This document shows, one piece after another, positions 1 through 4,997 of a DNA stretch of 7,393 nt. The notes under the pieces were generated by a model. The model saw only the letters and a program-made list of their open reading frames with translations, searched no databases and was not told the origin of the DNA. The position numbers were made by a program, and so were the translations under genes. The stretch is from Candidatus Uhrbacteria bacterium (GTDB taxonomy: Bacteria > Patescibacteriota > Patescibacteriia > 2-12-FULL-60-25), in NCBI GenBank assembly GCA_014728435.1, contig WJLP01000044.1, forward strand, positions 1 to 7,393, given 5' to 3'. Numbering within the stretch: position 1 is the stretch's first letter; each line of letters begins with the position of its first letter.

Positions 1-135
1 CTCCACGCGTGATCCGGATACGCGCAGCTGATGTGGAGTTTCTTTCCGAGCGACGTTCGTCCTAGAACGTATCCTGAATTCCCCTCCGCTCGGAATTCAC
101 CCTCAGTGAAGAAATTCACTTTGTTCCCTGAGATT
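1..135 (+). ncRNA. Stem-rich non-coding segment, possible 3' part of an unknown structured RNA
   Basis: No convincing open reading frame crosses this stretch, but it packs several complementary arms. CTCCAC (1-6) pairs with GTGGAG (33-38). TTCCGAGCG (44-52) pairs with CGCTCGGAA (87-95), a 9-bp helix that directly encloses a second hairpin, ACGTTC (53-58) with GAACGT (65-70). AGTGAA (105-110) and TTCACT (115-120) close a GAAA tetraloop. An alternative 8-bp stem, 75-82 with 92-99, competes with the 9-bp helix. The stretch is visibly richer in G and C than the AT-rich spacer after it, and it is followed by an intrinsic terminator, as expected for the 3' end of an RNA gene. I looked for tmRNA, RNase P RNA, SRP RNA, 5S and 6S signatures and recognised none. 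Strand is inferred from the terminator. It could instead be a 5' leader or a DNA-level palindromic element. Confidence 0.35.
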
Positions 136-145
136 TGAAAAATGC

Positions 146-173
146 AAAAAATCCCGCAAGGGATTTTTTGTTT
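146..173 (+). terminator. Strong intrinsic terminator
   Basis: AAAAAATCCC (146-155) pairs perfectly with GGGATTTTTT (160-169) around a GCAA tetraloop, and the descending arm runs into a T-rich tail. It closes whatever transcript enters from the left, probably the structured segment before it. Because it lies about 145 bases ahead of the next start codon, attenuation of that gene is possible, but no antiterminator arm is evident. Confidence 0.85.
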
Positions 174-245
174 GGCAAAACCATACTTAATTATGCTAAA
201 CAAACTTTACCCAACCAACAAATTGATTAACATAGACGAAACAGA

Positions 246-274
246 TTGACACGATTACCAAAACGTGCCAAACT
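246..274 (+). promoter_or_regulatory. Possible sigma-70 promoter of the 261-aa orphan gene
   Basis: A perfect TTGACA (246-251) is followed after 17 bases by CAAACT (269-274), which matches only three of six -10 consensus positions. A second pair, TTACCA (255-260) with GATAAA (279-284) at 18 bases, is equally plausible. The rest of 174-314 is AT-rich spacer with no other feature I can support. Confidence 0.3.
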
Positions 275-314
275 GACAGATAAATCAATCGCATCTTAAC
301 AAAAGGAGTATGCT

Positions 315-1100
315 ATGCACGGTATGGCGCAGTATGAACCATCCCCAATTCCGAATGCCATCTTGCAACAAATCCGTCCAAACTGGCGCAAATTCGCAAT
401 TCCGAATCAAGACGCTGTCAACTTTGATCTCCTAACCGGAGCATCTTATCGCTTTGGTCCATGTCGCAACAATCGCGCAGTCATTATCACTTCCAACATG
501 CTCTTCCTGGACAAAAAAGACGGACTGCCGCGCTACATTCCGGAAGAAGATTTGGAATGGCTGGAATACCATTCCAGATGCCCGTTGGAAGATGACTTAA
601 GCTATCCGCAAATGGCTCTCACCAGATTGGAATTGGATCTTACACAGCTCAATATCAATGTGGCTGATTTCTTCAATGAGCACAGCGAGTACCAAAAAGG
701 TCTGCACAGAGATATCAAAACCGGCATAATAAAAAACGAACTTATCGTATTCTTTATGCCTCACGATGGAGAACGCTGTAAAAACGGCCACTCTTACAAA
801 AAAACATTCTACATCCACCCTTTATCTCATACTCGACGAATGGGCCGGCTTTCCACGCAAATCAAGCACTATGGACCAAACGGCAACACCCCGGCCTTCA
901 ATGGCATGGTTGGTGAACCCGATAATGTCACCGCTCTATTCTTCGGTGAATGGTACGCAAGCGGTGAACGCAGGAAAAGCTGGATCTGTTTTGTGCCCAT
1001 TGAGCTTTTCGAACAGCTCTACCTCACATGGCTGGATACCATCGTAAGCTCAAGCTTCACAAAGCATCTCGAAAACTACGGCTTGCGAATCAACGCCTAG
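315..1100 (+). CDS. Hypothetical protein, 261 aa, soluble, no recognised family
   Basis: I do not recognise this protein. The start is well supported: AGGAG at 304-308 lies six bases before the ATG, and a second in-frame Met follows at residue 4. The product has no signal peptide and no membrane segment, so it is predicted to be cytoplasmic. It is mixed in composition, with acidic patches (PEEDLEWLEY near 76-85 and LEDD near 91-94), a basic cysteine/histidine stretch near 150-175 (C155, H159, H168, H172) and an aromatic C-terminal region (GEWY near 211-214, KSWICF near 221-226). The four cysteines (50, 89, 155, 225) do not form a zinc-finger pattern. The gene is monocistronic, with its own promoter region and a strong terminator seven bases after the stop. 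Its coding nature is supported by the ribosome binding site, the terminator and the absence of a competing frame. Function is unknown. Confidence 0.85.
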   Translation: MHGMAQYEPSPIPNAILQQIRPNWRKFAIPNQDAVNFDLLTGASYRFGPCRNNRAVIITSNMLFLDKKDGLPRYIPEEDLEWLEYHSRCPLEDDLSYPQMALTRLELDLTQLNINVADFFNEHSEYQKGLHRDIKTGIIKNELIVFFMPHDGERCKNGHSYKKTFYIHPLSHTRRMGRLSTQIKHYGPNGNTPAFNGMVGEPDNVTALFFGEWYASGERRKSWICFVPIELFEQLYLTWLDTIVSSSFTKHLENYGLRINA

Positions 1101-1106
1101 CTACAC

Positions 1107-1128
1107 AGCCCGCCCTCGGGCTTTTTTT
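1107..1128 (+). terminator. Intrinsic terminator of the 261-aa orphan gene
   Basis: AGCCCG (1107-1112) pairs with CGGGCT (1117-1122) around a CCCT loop, followed by a run of seven T (1122-1128). It starts seven bases after the stop codon, so the gene upstream is transcribed alone. Confidence 0.9.
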
Positions 1129-1242
1129 AATCAGTGCTAAAAACACCCACGCACCGTCCCTCGACACGCTCGGGACTCTCGCCTCCCTTCTAATCCCTCT
1201 TCTTCCCTGTAGTTGGTGATTGTTTCTTGTATCTTGGTAATT

Positions 1243-1270
1243 ATAAAATTCGGATCATTCCGAATTTTAT
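1243..1270 (-). terminator. Terminator of tRNA-Leu, symmetrical stem
   Basis: A perfect 12-bp inverted repeat (1243-1254 with 1259-1270, loop TCAT) begins two bases downstream of the encoded CCA end of tRNA-Leu. Its outer part is A/T and its core is TTCGGA/TCCGAA. The T-rich descending arm acts as the U tract on the minus strand. The symmetry lets it also stop plus-strand read-through. Confidence 0.75.
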
Positions 1271-1271
1271 G

Positions 1272-1356
1272 TGGTGGGCGAGGTGGGACTCGAACCCACA
1301 CGGATTGCTCCACTAGCTCCTAAGGCTAGCGTGTCTACCAGTTCCACCACTCGCCC
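1272..1356 (-). tRNA. tRNA-Leu, anticodon UAG, CCA encoded
   Basis: Read on the minus strand this is an 85-base class II tRNA. The acceptor arms GGGCGAG and CTCGCCC pair fully. The D arm carries the GTGGAACTGGTAGACAC block typical of bacterial tRNA-Leu. The anticodon stem CTAGC/GCTAG encloses the loop CTTAGGA with anticodon TAG. The extended variable arm has a GGA/TCC stem. The T arm is GTGGG-TTCGAGT-CCCAC. The discriminator is A, followed by a genomically encoded CCA (complement of 1272-1274). It decodes CUA and, by wobble, other CUN leucine codons. It stands alone, with its own promoter and terminator. Confidence 0.97.
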
Positions 1357-1375
1357 GTAACTTCTTGTGGGATAT

Positions 1376-1404
1376 AGATTAGCCCAATTCATCTAAACTA
1401 TCAA
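1376..1404 (-). promoter_or_regulatory. Putative tRNA-Leu promoter
   Basis: On the minus strand TTGATA (1404-1399) is followed after 17 bases by TAATCT (1381-1376). The -10 is weak and lies about 19 bases before the mature 5' end, which leaves a short leader for RNase P removal. TATATC a few bases further downstream is an alternative -10. Confidence 0.4.
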
Positions 1405-1413
1405 GTGCCTATA

Positions 1414-1444
1414 TATAATATCGCAACTGCGATTCCAATATTAT
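1414..1444 (+). promoter_or_regulatory. -10 element with overlapping inverted repeats upstream of the 172-aa orphan
   Basis: A perfect TATAAT (1414-1419) lies about 90 bases before the ATG, without a convincing -35. Directly after it TCGCA (1421-1425) and TGCGA (1428-1432) form a short palindrome. Outside that, ATAATAT (1415-1421) and ATATTAT (1438-1444) form another. The palindrome sits where RNA polymerase would start, so it could be an operator or a 5' hairpin. The role is inferred. Confidence 0.35.
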
Positions 1445-1501
1445 GCATTATTAATAATTATACTTATTGACCACCACATCTTTTTATGCAAATCTTTCCC
1501 C

Positions 1502-1506
1502 GGAGG
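1502..1506 (+). promoter_or_regulatory. Shine-Dalgarno site fixing the ATG start at 1512
   Basis: GGAGG at 1502-1506 lies five bases before ATG 1512. The reading frame is open further upstream to a TTG at 1467, but that TTG has no ribosome binding site, so the longer version is not supported. Confidence 0.85.
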
Positions 1507-1511
1507 CAAGC

Positions 1512-2030
1512 ATGACATCACTCACAAGCAATTCATCTCCTTTCGTTTATTCTCCCAAAGCCGCCGAAACAATCCTCGCAGAATTCCTCGCACGTTTACA
1601 ATCACGCTTACAACCGCAATTCGATCTACCCCTGCAAAGATTCTACTGCGGAAATCACAGCATGGATTTTAGCCCCGCTGCACGCCCAAACTGGAACCCT
1701 GAAGCTCAACTTTATCTCGCCGATCCTTTCTTCTACATCGCAACCATAGCACCCCGCAAAAACCCATGGCATTCATGGCTCTACATCAGAATCTTCGAAC
1801 CTTGGCTCTTGAATCAAGATGATCAAATCATGATCTTCTCGATCCACCCCGGCTTCTACGGCGAGCTCTGTGGCAATAAAGAAATCAACTGCCAAATCTT
1901 GGTTCCAAATATTTCTAACATAGTAAAAGAAGAGCTGGGGTGGTACGCAGACCAAACTAACGCAACTCAAGTAAACTGCTCGGGTTTACCCGGAGCAAAA
2001 AACCATTTTACAAGTTGCTTCTGCCTCTAA
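1512..2030 (+). CDS. Hypothetical protein, 172 aa, aromatic-rich, no recognised family
   Basis: I do not recognise this protein. The ATG at 1512 is chosen because GGAGG sits five bases upstream. A Ser/Thr-rich N-terminus leads into a helical stretch (SPKAAETILAEFLARLQSRL, residues 14-33). The middle is unusually aromatic, with DPFFYIAT, NPWHSWLYIRIFEPWLL and IHPGFYGEL, which suggests a compact beta-rich domain. No signal peptide or confident membrane span is visible. Cysteines cluster toward the C-terminus and the protein ends CFCL. The stop codon is built into the terminator stem, so the gene is monocistronic. It lies between a divergent tRNA gene and the ABC transporter, with no functional link to either that I can show. 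Confidence 0.8.
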   Translation: MTSLTSNSSPFVYSPKAAETILAEFLARLQSRLQPQFDLPLQRFYCGNHSMDFSPAARPNWNPEAQLYLADPFFYIATIAPRKNPWHSWLYIRIFEPWLLNQDDQIMIFSIHPGFYGELCGNKEINCQILVPNISNIVKEELGWYADQTNATQVNCSGLPGAKNHFTSCFCL

Positions 2031-2047
2031 TTCCATAGAGGTTTTTT
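2024..2047 (+). terminator. Intrinsic terminator overlapping the stop codon of the 172-aa orphan
   Basis: CCTCTA (2024-2029) pairs with TAGAGG (2036-2041) around ATTCCA, followed by six T (2042-2047). The TAA stop (2028-2030) lies in the ascending arm and loop, so a terminating ribosome would cover the stem. Confidence 0.8.
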
Positions 2048-2071
2048 AATACTCAATCCTAAATCTTTAAA

Positions 2072-2089
2072 GTAATATTTCGATATTAC
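2072..2089 (+). other. TTCG-loop hairpin overlapping the ABC transporter promoter
   Basis: GTAATAT (2072-2078) and ATATTAC (2083-2089) form a perfect 7-bp inverted repeat around TTCG. No T run follows, so it is not a typical terminator. Its right arm overlaps the -35 region of the next gene, so it could bind a regulator or be a back-up terminator. Strand is nominal. Confidence 0.45.
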
Positions 2090-2113
2090 AAGTTGCGAGT
2101 TACATGATATAAT
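2085..2113 (+). promoter_or_regulatory. Extended -10 promoter of the ABC transporter
   Basis: A perfect TATAAT (2108-2113) preceded by TG at 2105-2106 makes a TGnTATAAT extended -10. ATTACA (2085-2090, four of six consensus positions) lies 17 bases upstream. Transcription would begin about seven bases after the -10, at or next to the ATG at 2120, which predicts a leaderless mRNA. Confidence 0.6.
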
Positions 2114-2119
2114 TAATGT

Positions 2120-3928
2120 ATGAAATCGGGGGGCAAACCGGAAATTGATATCCATTTTTCCACCAAAGAAAAGCTCCGTGCATACGCACGCTTTTTAAAG
2201 ATAATCTGGCGCTTCAACAAACCTCTGGCCGTTTTTCGCTTTAGCATCATTTTCTTGGGCGCTTTCCTGCAACCCCTGGAAGTCTATTTCTTTTCGTTGT
2301 TTATCGCGGCTATAGCTGAAGGCCAAACCGAAAAAGCTCTTTCACTACTTATTGTCGTCATCATCTCCTACGGTTTCCGCTATCTGGTCAATGAACTGAC
2401 TTGGTCGCAGGCCGACGATTGGTTCATGAAAGTGGCTCAAGCCGCCACTCAACAAGAAATCTGGCGCACGGTTGCCAAGCTTAAACCCGAGGCTCTAAGC
2501 GAAGCCGAGGTTCGCCGTAGTTTGGATTTTGTCCGCGAAGACCTCTGGCGCCTAAACCGCCTCGCCGGCAACACCGAATGGTTCATGCGTTCCGGCTTAA
2601 AATTTATAGCCGCGCTGGGCTTAGCCGTCACCGCTCCTTGGTGGGTTAGCGTCCTTGTGCTGGGCGACGCCCTCCTGCAAGCCCTTAACCTGCGCAACGA
2701 AGCCAAACAAGATATTTGGACAAGCACTTGGAACACGTTTGATGGGCGGCGTATCGAATACACGCGTTTTGTCTTTTTGGAATTAAAATATTTTCTTCAG
2801 CTGAGGCTTTTGGGAGGTGAAAAATCTTTCCTTAAAAAATTCGTTAAAGCCAATTCCAACATTATCAAGCGCTTCCGCAAAATCGCCATGGTCAGCATGC
2901 GCAACCGCACTCTGCTTGCCATCTTCCACATTGGCGCTTATGCCACAGTCATCATCATCATGGGCCAACGCGCCATCGCCGACCCGGCCCAACTGGCGGT
3001 TTTATACGTGGCGCTTAACTTATTCAGCTTGATGGGCGATGCGCTAAACGGTATCTCCGGCTCCATCACGACCGTATTCGCTGACATGCAAATTTTGGCC
3101 TACATCAACCGCTTAATGAACAAAACCCCGGAAAAAACTACCGGCCTCACGATCCCCAAGGAAAAACTCATTATCGAATTTAAAAACGTCAGTTACAAGT
3201 ATCCGGGTGCAAAAAACTACGCCCTCAGAAACCTTAACCTCACTTTGCGCGAAGGCGAACACATTGCCATTGTTGGTGAAAACGGCGCCGGCAAAACCAC
3301 ATTCTTACGCCTCCTCTCCGGGCTTGATCAACCAGACTCCGGGCAAATTCTCTTAAACAACAAGCCGCTGGATTCCTATATTCCCGCTAAATGGCGTCAA
3401 GCATTCCACCTTATGATGCAAGATGCTTTACTTTACCAGGATTTTGTTAAAGATAATCTCTACTACGGAACAGACAAACCAAAAGACGCCGATTTTCACT
3501 ATGAACAATCTCAATACATCGCCGGGTCCAATGCTGTTATCAAGTCACTCCCCGAAAAAGAAAAAACTTTCATCGGCAATTGGGTAGCGCCTCCCGGCAT
3601 CACACCGCACGAAGTCTCCGGCGGCGAAGCTCAGCGCTTGCTAATCAGCCGCACACTCATCCACGGCGGCCGCATTATTGGCTTCGACGAACCAACAGCG
3701 GCCATGGACGCCATCGCGGAAATGAAGTTCTTCGAGCGCATATTAAAAGCATCCGGTTCCCGCGGCCTTATCTTCATCTCGCACAGATTCTCAACGGTCC
3801 GCCGCGCCGAGCGCATCCTACTCTTCGAAGATGGTAAGCTGGCCAACCAAGGCACTCACGACAAACTTATGGCCGACGGCGGCAAATACGCGGCTCTCTA
3901 CAACGAACAAGCACGCTGGTATCACTGA
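2120..3928 (+). CDS. ABC exporter half-transporter (fused membrane and ATPase domains), 602 aa
   Basis: This is a type I-fold ABC exporter subunit that would dimerise in the cytoplasmic membrane and use ATP to move a substrate outward. The N-terminal half carries about six hydrophobic segments, roughly at residues 37-55, 73-92, 160-175, 176-191, 264-281 and 291-310. The ATPase half begins near 350, with A-loop Y361, Walker A GENGAGKTT (386-394), Q-loop Q434, signature VSGGEAQR (499-506), Walker B IIGFDEP (519-525), D-loop AAMD (527-530) and H-loop H555. All catalytic motifs are intact and the length is normal for the family. The substrate cannot be told from sequence; lipid, peptide and drug exporters share this layout. 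No partner half-transporter is adjacent, so a homodimer is likely. No Shine-Dalgarno sequence precedes the ATG; a strong promoter directly before it suggests leaderless translation. The gene converges on efp across a shared terminator. Confidence 0.95.
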   Translation: MKSGGKPEIDIHFSTKEKLRAYARFLKIIWRFNKPLAVFRFSIIFLGAFLQPLEVYFFSLFIAAIAEGQTEKALSLLIVVIISYGFRYLVNELTWSQADDWFMKVAQAATQQEIWRTVAKLKPEALSEAEVRRSLDFVREDLWRLNRLAGNTEWFMRSGLKFIAALGLAVTAPWWVSVLVLGDALLQALNLRNEAKQDIWTSTWNTFDGRRIEYTRFVFLELKYFLQLRLLGGEKSFLKKFVKANSNIIKRFRKIAMVSMRNRTLLAIFHIGAYATVIIIMGQRAIADPAQLAVLYVALNLFSLMGDALNGISGSITTVFADMQILAYINRLMNKTPEKTTGLTIPKEKLIIEFKNVSYKYPGAKNYALRNLNLTLREGEHIAIVGENGAGKTTFLRLLSGLDQPDSGQILLNNKPLDSYIPAKWRQAFHLMMQDALLYQDFVKDNLYYGTDKPKDADFHYEQSQYIAGSNAVIKSLPEKEKTFIGNWVAPPGITPHEVSGGEAQRLLISRTLIHGGRIIGFDEPTAAMDAIAEMKFFERILKASGSRGLIFISHRFSTVRRAERILLFEDGKLANQGTHDKLMADGGKYAALYNEQARWYH

Positions 3929-3930
3929 CA

Positions 3931-3958
3931 AAGTTAAAAGTAACAAGTAAAAAGTTAC
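3931..3958. repeat. Imperfect 14-bp tandem repeat after the ABC gene
   Basis: AAGTTAAAAGTAAC (3931-3944) is followed directly by AAGTAAAAAGTTAC (3945-3958), agreeing at 12 of 14 positions. It begins two bases after the ABC stop codon. Confidence 0.55.
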
Positions 3959-4040
3959 AAGAGTTAATAAAAAAATCGAAGCTGATTTTGCTTCGATATT
4001 TTATTACTTTTTGACTCGTGTTACTTGCAACTTTTTACTT
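3945..4040. repeat. 17-bp inverted repeat flanking the shared terminator
   Basis: AAGTAAAAAGTTACAAG (3945-3961) is the near-perfect inverse complement (16 of 17) of CTTGCAACTTTTTACTT (4024-4040). The right arm overlaps the last codon and stop of efp. Together the arms bracket the ABC/efp terminator. A related motif, ACAAGTTGC, occurs at 2010-2018 and 2088-2096 on the other side of the ABC gene. Confidence 0.6.
3970..4004. terminator. Bidirectional terminator between the ABC gene and efp
   Basis: ATCGAAGC (3975-3982) pairs with GCTTCGAT (3990-3997) around TGATTTT. The A run to its left gives a long U tract on the minus strand, the stronger direction, serving efp. The ATTTTATTA tail to its right serves the ABC gene. 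Confidence 0.85.
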
Positions 4041-4598
4041 GGCTCTCTCTACATACTCCCCTGTCTCCGTATTTACAATCACCTCATCATCTTGATTTAA
4101 AAAGATGGGAACCTGCACCGTAAAACCGGTATCGGTTTTTGCTTCTTTTGTAACATTCCCGCTCGCCGTATCACCTTTCACAGCCGGTGCTGTTTCTACG
4201 ATAGTAAACTTCATCTTCTTGGGAACCTGAATGGCAATCGGATTTCCCTCATGCATGGATACAATAACTTCCAAACCCTCTTTCATATACTTGGCATCAT
4301 CGCCCATATCCTCATCACTCATACTCACTTGCTCATAGTTGTTATTATCCATAAAAACATAACCTGTATTATCATGATACAAATAAGACATATTTCTATA
4401 TTCAATTTCAGCAAATGTCAGCGTTTCCGATGTTTTATAAGTTTGTTCTAAAGTTTTGCCGGTTTTTGCATTTTTAATTCTGGTTCTCACAAAAGCGGCG
4501 CCTTTACCCGGATTAACATGCTGAAAACTGGTAACCACCCATGGTTCACCGTCTTTCATTATAACCGCACCTTTTTTAATATCATTTGGAGATCCCAT
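4035..4598 (-). CDS. efp: Translation elongation factor P (EF-P), 187 aa
   Basis: EF-P binds the ribosome between the P and E sites and promotes peptide bond formation at proline-rich stretches. From the ATG at 4598 the protein is 187 aa, the usual family length, beginning MGSPNDIKKGAVI and aligning with the standard N-terminus. The KOW-like domain I carries the loop NPGKGAAF, in which K32 is the residue modified in EpmA-dependent systems. Domain II includes MSYLYHD and MDNNNYEQ. The C-terminal OB-type domain holds VKGDTASG (the family KGDT motif) and ends in GEYVERAK. The frame stays open 23 codons upstream to another ATG at 4667, which would add a Leu/Tyr-rich tail absent from typical EF-P. 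Neither ATG has a proper Shine-Dalgarno sequence, so the start is likely but not certain. A strong promoter lies about 100 bases upstream. The presence of an EpmA-type gene in the same window fits lysyl modification. Confidence 0.95.
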   Translation of the reverse strand: MGSPNDIKKGAVIMKDGEPWVVTSFQHVNPGKGAAFVRTRIKNAKTGKTLEQTYKTSETLTFAEIEYRNMSYLYHDNTGYVFMDNNNYEQVSMSDEDMGDDAKYMKEGLEVIVSMHEGNPIAIQVPKKMKFTIVETAPAVKGDTASGNVTKEAKTDTGFTVQVPIFLNQDDEVIVNTETGEYVERAK

Positions 4599-4647
4599 AA
4601 CGCTTCGCTTAACTAATAAACAATAAAGAAATAAATAATAAAGATTA

Positions 4648-4653
4648 CTCCTT
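4648..4653 (-). promoter_or_regulatory. Stranded Shine-Dalgarno-like AAGGAG in the efp leader
   Basis: AAGGAG reads on the minus strand at 4653-4648, 49 bases before the favoured efp ATG and inside the upstream extension of the frame. No ATG, GTG or TTG lies at a normal distance downstream of it in the efp frame. It may be chance, a ribosome standby site, or the start of a tiny leader peptide using ATT. Confidence 0.25.
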
Positions 4654-4697
4654 ACTTTGTTATTCATTATTTGTTAATTATTATTTTTTGTAGTCGT

Positions 4698-4726
4698 AAT
4701 ATGCCCGATTGAAAAGGTTAAGTCAA
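4698..4726 (-). promoter_or_regulatory. Sigma-70 type promoter of efp
   Basis: On the minus strand TTGACT (4726-4721, five of six) is followed after exactly 17 bases by CATATT (4703-4698, four of six). Transcription would start near 4691, giving a leader of roughly 90 bases to ATG 4598 or about 24 to ATG 4667. The -35 box touches the end of the tRNA-Gly terminator. Confidence 0.65.
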
Positions 4727-4747
4727 GAAAACGCCCTTATTGGGCGT
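4726..4747 (-). terminator. Intrinsic terminator of tRNA-Gly
   Basis: Read on the minus strand, ACGCCC and GGGCGT (4747-4742 and 4736-4731) pair around a five-base loop, followed by TTTTCTT. It lies ten bases after the encoded CCA. The T-rich flank on the other side may make it work in both directions. Confidence 0.8.
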
Positions 4748-4756
4748 GTTTCTTTT

Positions 4757-4831
4757 TGGAGCAGGTAACGGGAATCGAACCCGTCTCTGATGCTTGGGAA
4801 GCATCCATAATAACCACTATACGATACCTGC
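4757..4831 (-). tRNA. tRNA-Gly, anticodon CCC, CCA encoded
   Basis: This is a 75-base class I tRNA on the minus strand. The acceptor arms GCAGGTA and TACCTGC pair fully. The D arm contains AGTGGTTA. The anticodon stem GATGC/GCATC encloses the loop TTCCCAA, giving anticodon CCC, which reads GGG. The T arm is ACGGG-TTCGATT-CCCGT. The discriminator is T, followed by an encoded CCA (complement of 4757-4759). The D stem has one mismatched and one wobble pair, within normal variation. It is the glycine isoacceptor dedicated to one codon, so other glycine tRNAs must be elsewhere. Confidence 0.96.
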
Positions 4832-4841
4832 AAGCAAAAAC

Positions 4842-4870
4842 ATCATAATCTTAAGTAAAATATAATTCAA
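4842..4870 (-). promoter_or_regulatory. Promoter of tRNA-Gly
   Basis: On the minus strand TTGAAT (4870-4865) is followed after 17 bases by TATGAT (4847-4842, five of six). The -10 ends ten bases before the mature tRNA 5' end, an ideal distance. Confidence 0.7.
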
Positions 4871-4915
4871 GGCTTAATTAATAGCATCGCGGCTCATTAA
4901 TAAATTAGCATCACG
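4871..4915. repeat. Imperfect tandem duplication between tRNA-Gly and the secreted-protein gene
   Basis: Two adjacent copies share the ordered blocks GGCT, ATTAATA and GCATC(G/A)CG. The first spans 4871-4891 and the second 4891-4915; the second has an extra AATTA before GCATC. The repeat sits between two divergent promoters, where a regulator could bind, but no function is shown. Confidence 0.45.
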
Positions 4916-4938
4916 ACCAAGTTAACAAAAAGCAAAAC

Positions 4939-4967
4939 TTTACACCTCGCTTTCAAAAACATAAGAT
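4939..4967 (+). promoter_or_regulatory. Promoter of the secreted-protein operon
   Basis: TTTACA (4939-4944, five of six) is followed after 17 bases by TAAGAT (4962-4967, four of six). Transcription would start near 4974, leaving about 24 bases before the ATG at 4998. That leader has no Shine-Dalgarno sequence. Confidence 0.6.
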
Positions 4968-4997
4968 ATAAACCGGTAAATCTTAAATAGCCCCACC

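Noticed and set aside
26..115. Hammerhead-like CTGATG plus GAAA in the left-edge segment
   Set aside because: The core reads CTGATGT instead of CTGANGA and the stems do not fit the three-way junction.
1..314. Riboswitch with terminator controlling the 261-aa gene
   Set aside because: No known aptamer core is recognisable, no antiterminator arm is visible, and a separate TTGACA lies after the terminator.
1272..1356. tRNA-Leu as an integration site of a mobile element
   Set aside because: I found no second copy of the tRNA 3' end and no integrase or phage gene in the window.
1467..1511. Upstream TTG start giving a 187-aa version of the 172-aa orphan
   Set aside because: No ribosome binding site precedes the TTG, whereas GGAGG sits at ideal distance from ATG 1512.
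315..2030. Homology between the two orphan proteins
   Set aside because: Only the short string RPNW is shared; lengths, cysteine positions and surrounding motifs do not align.
2449..2992. Minus-strand open frames inside the ABC gene
   Set aside because: They lie opposite an intact, motif-complete ABC gene, lack ribosome binding sites and encode Arg/Ser-rich low-quality sequence.
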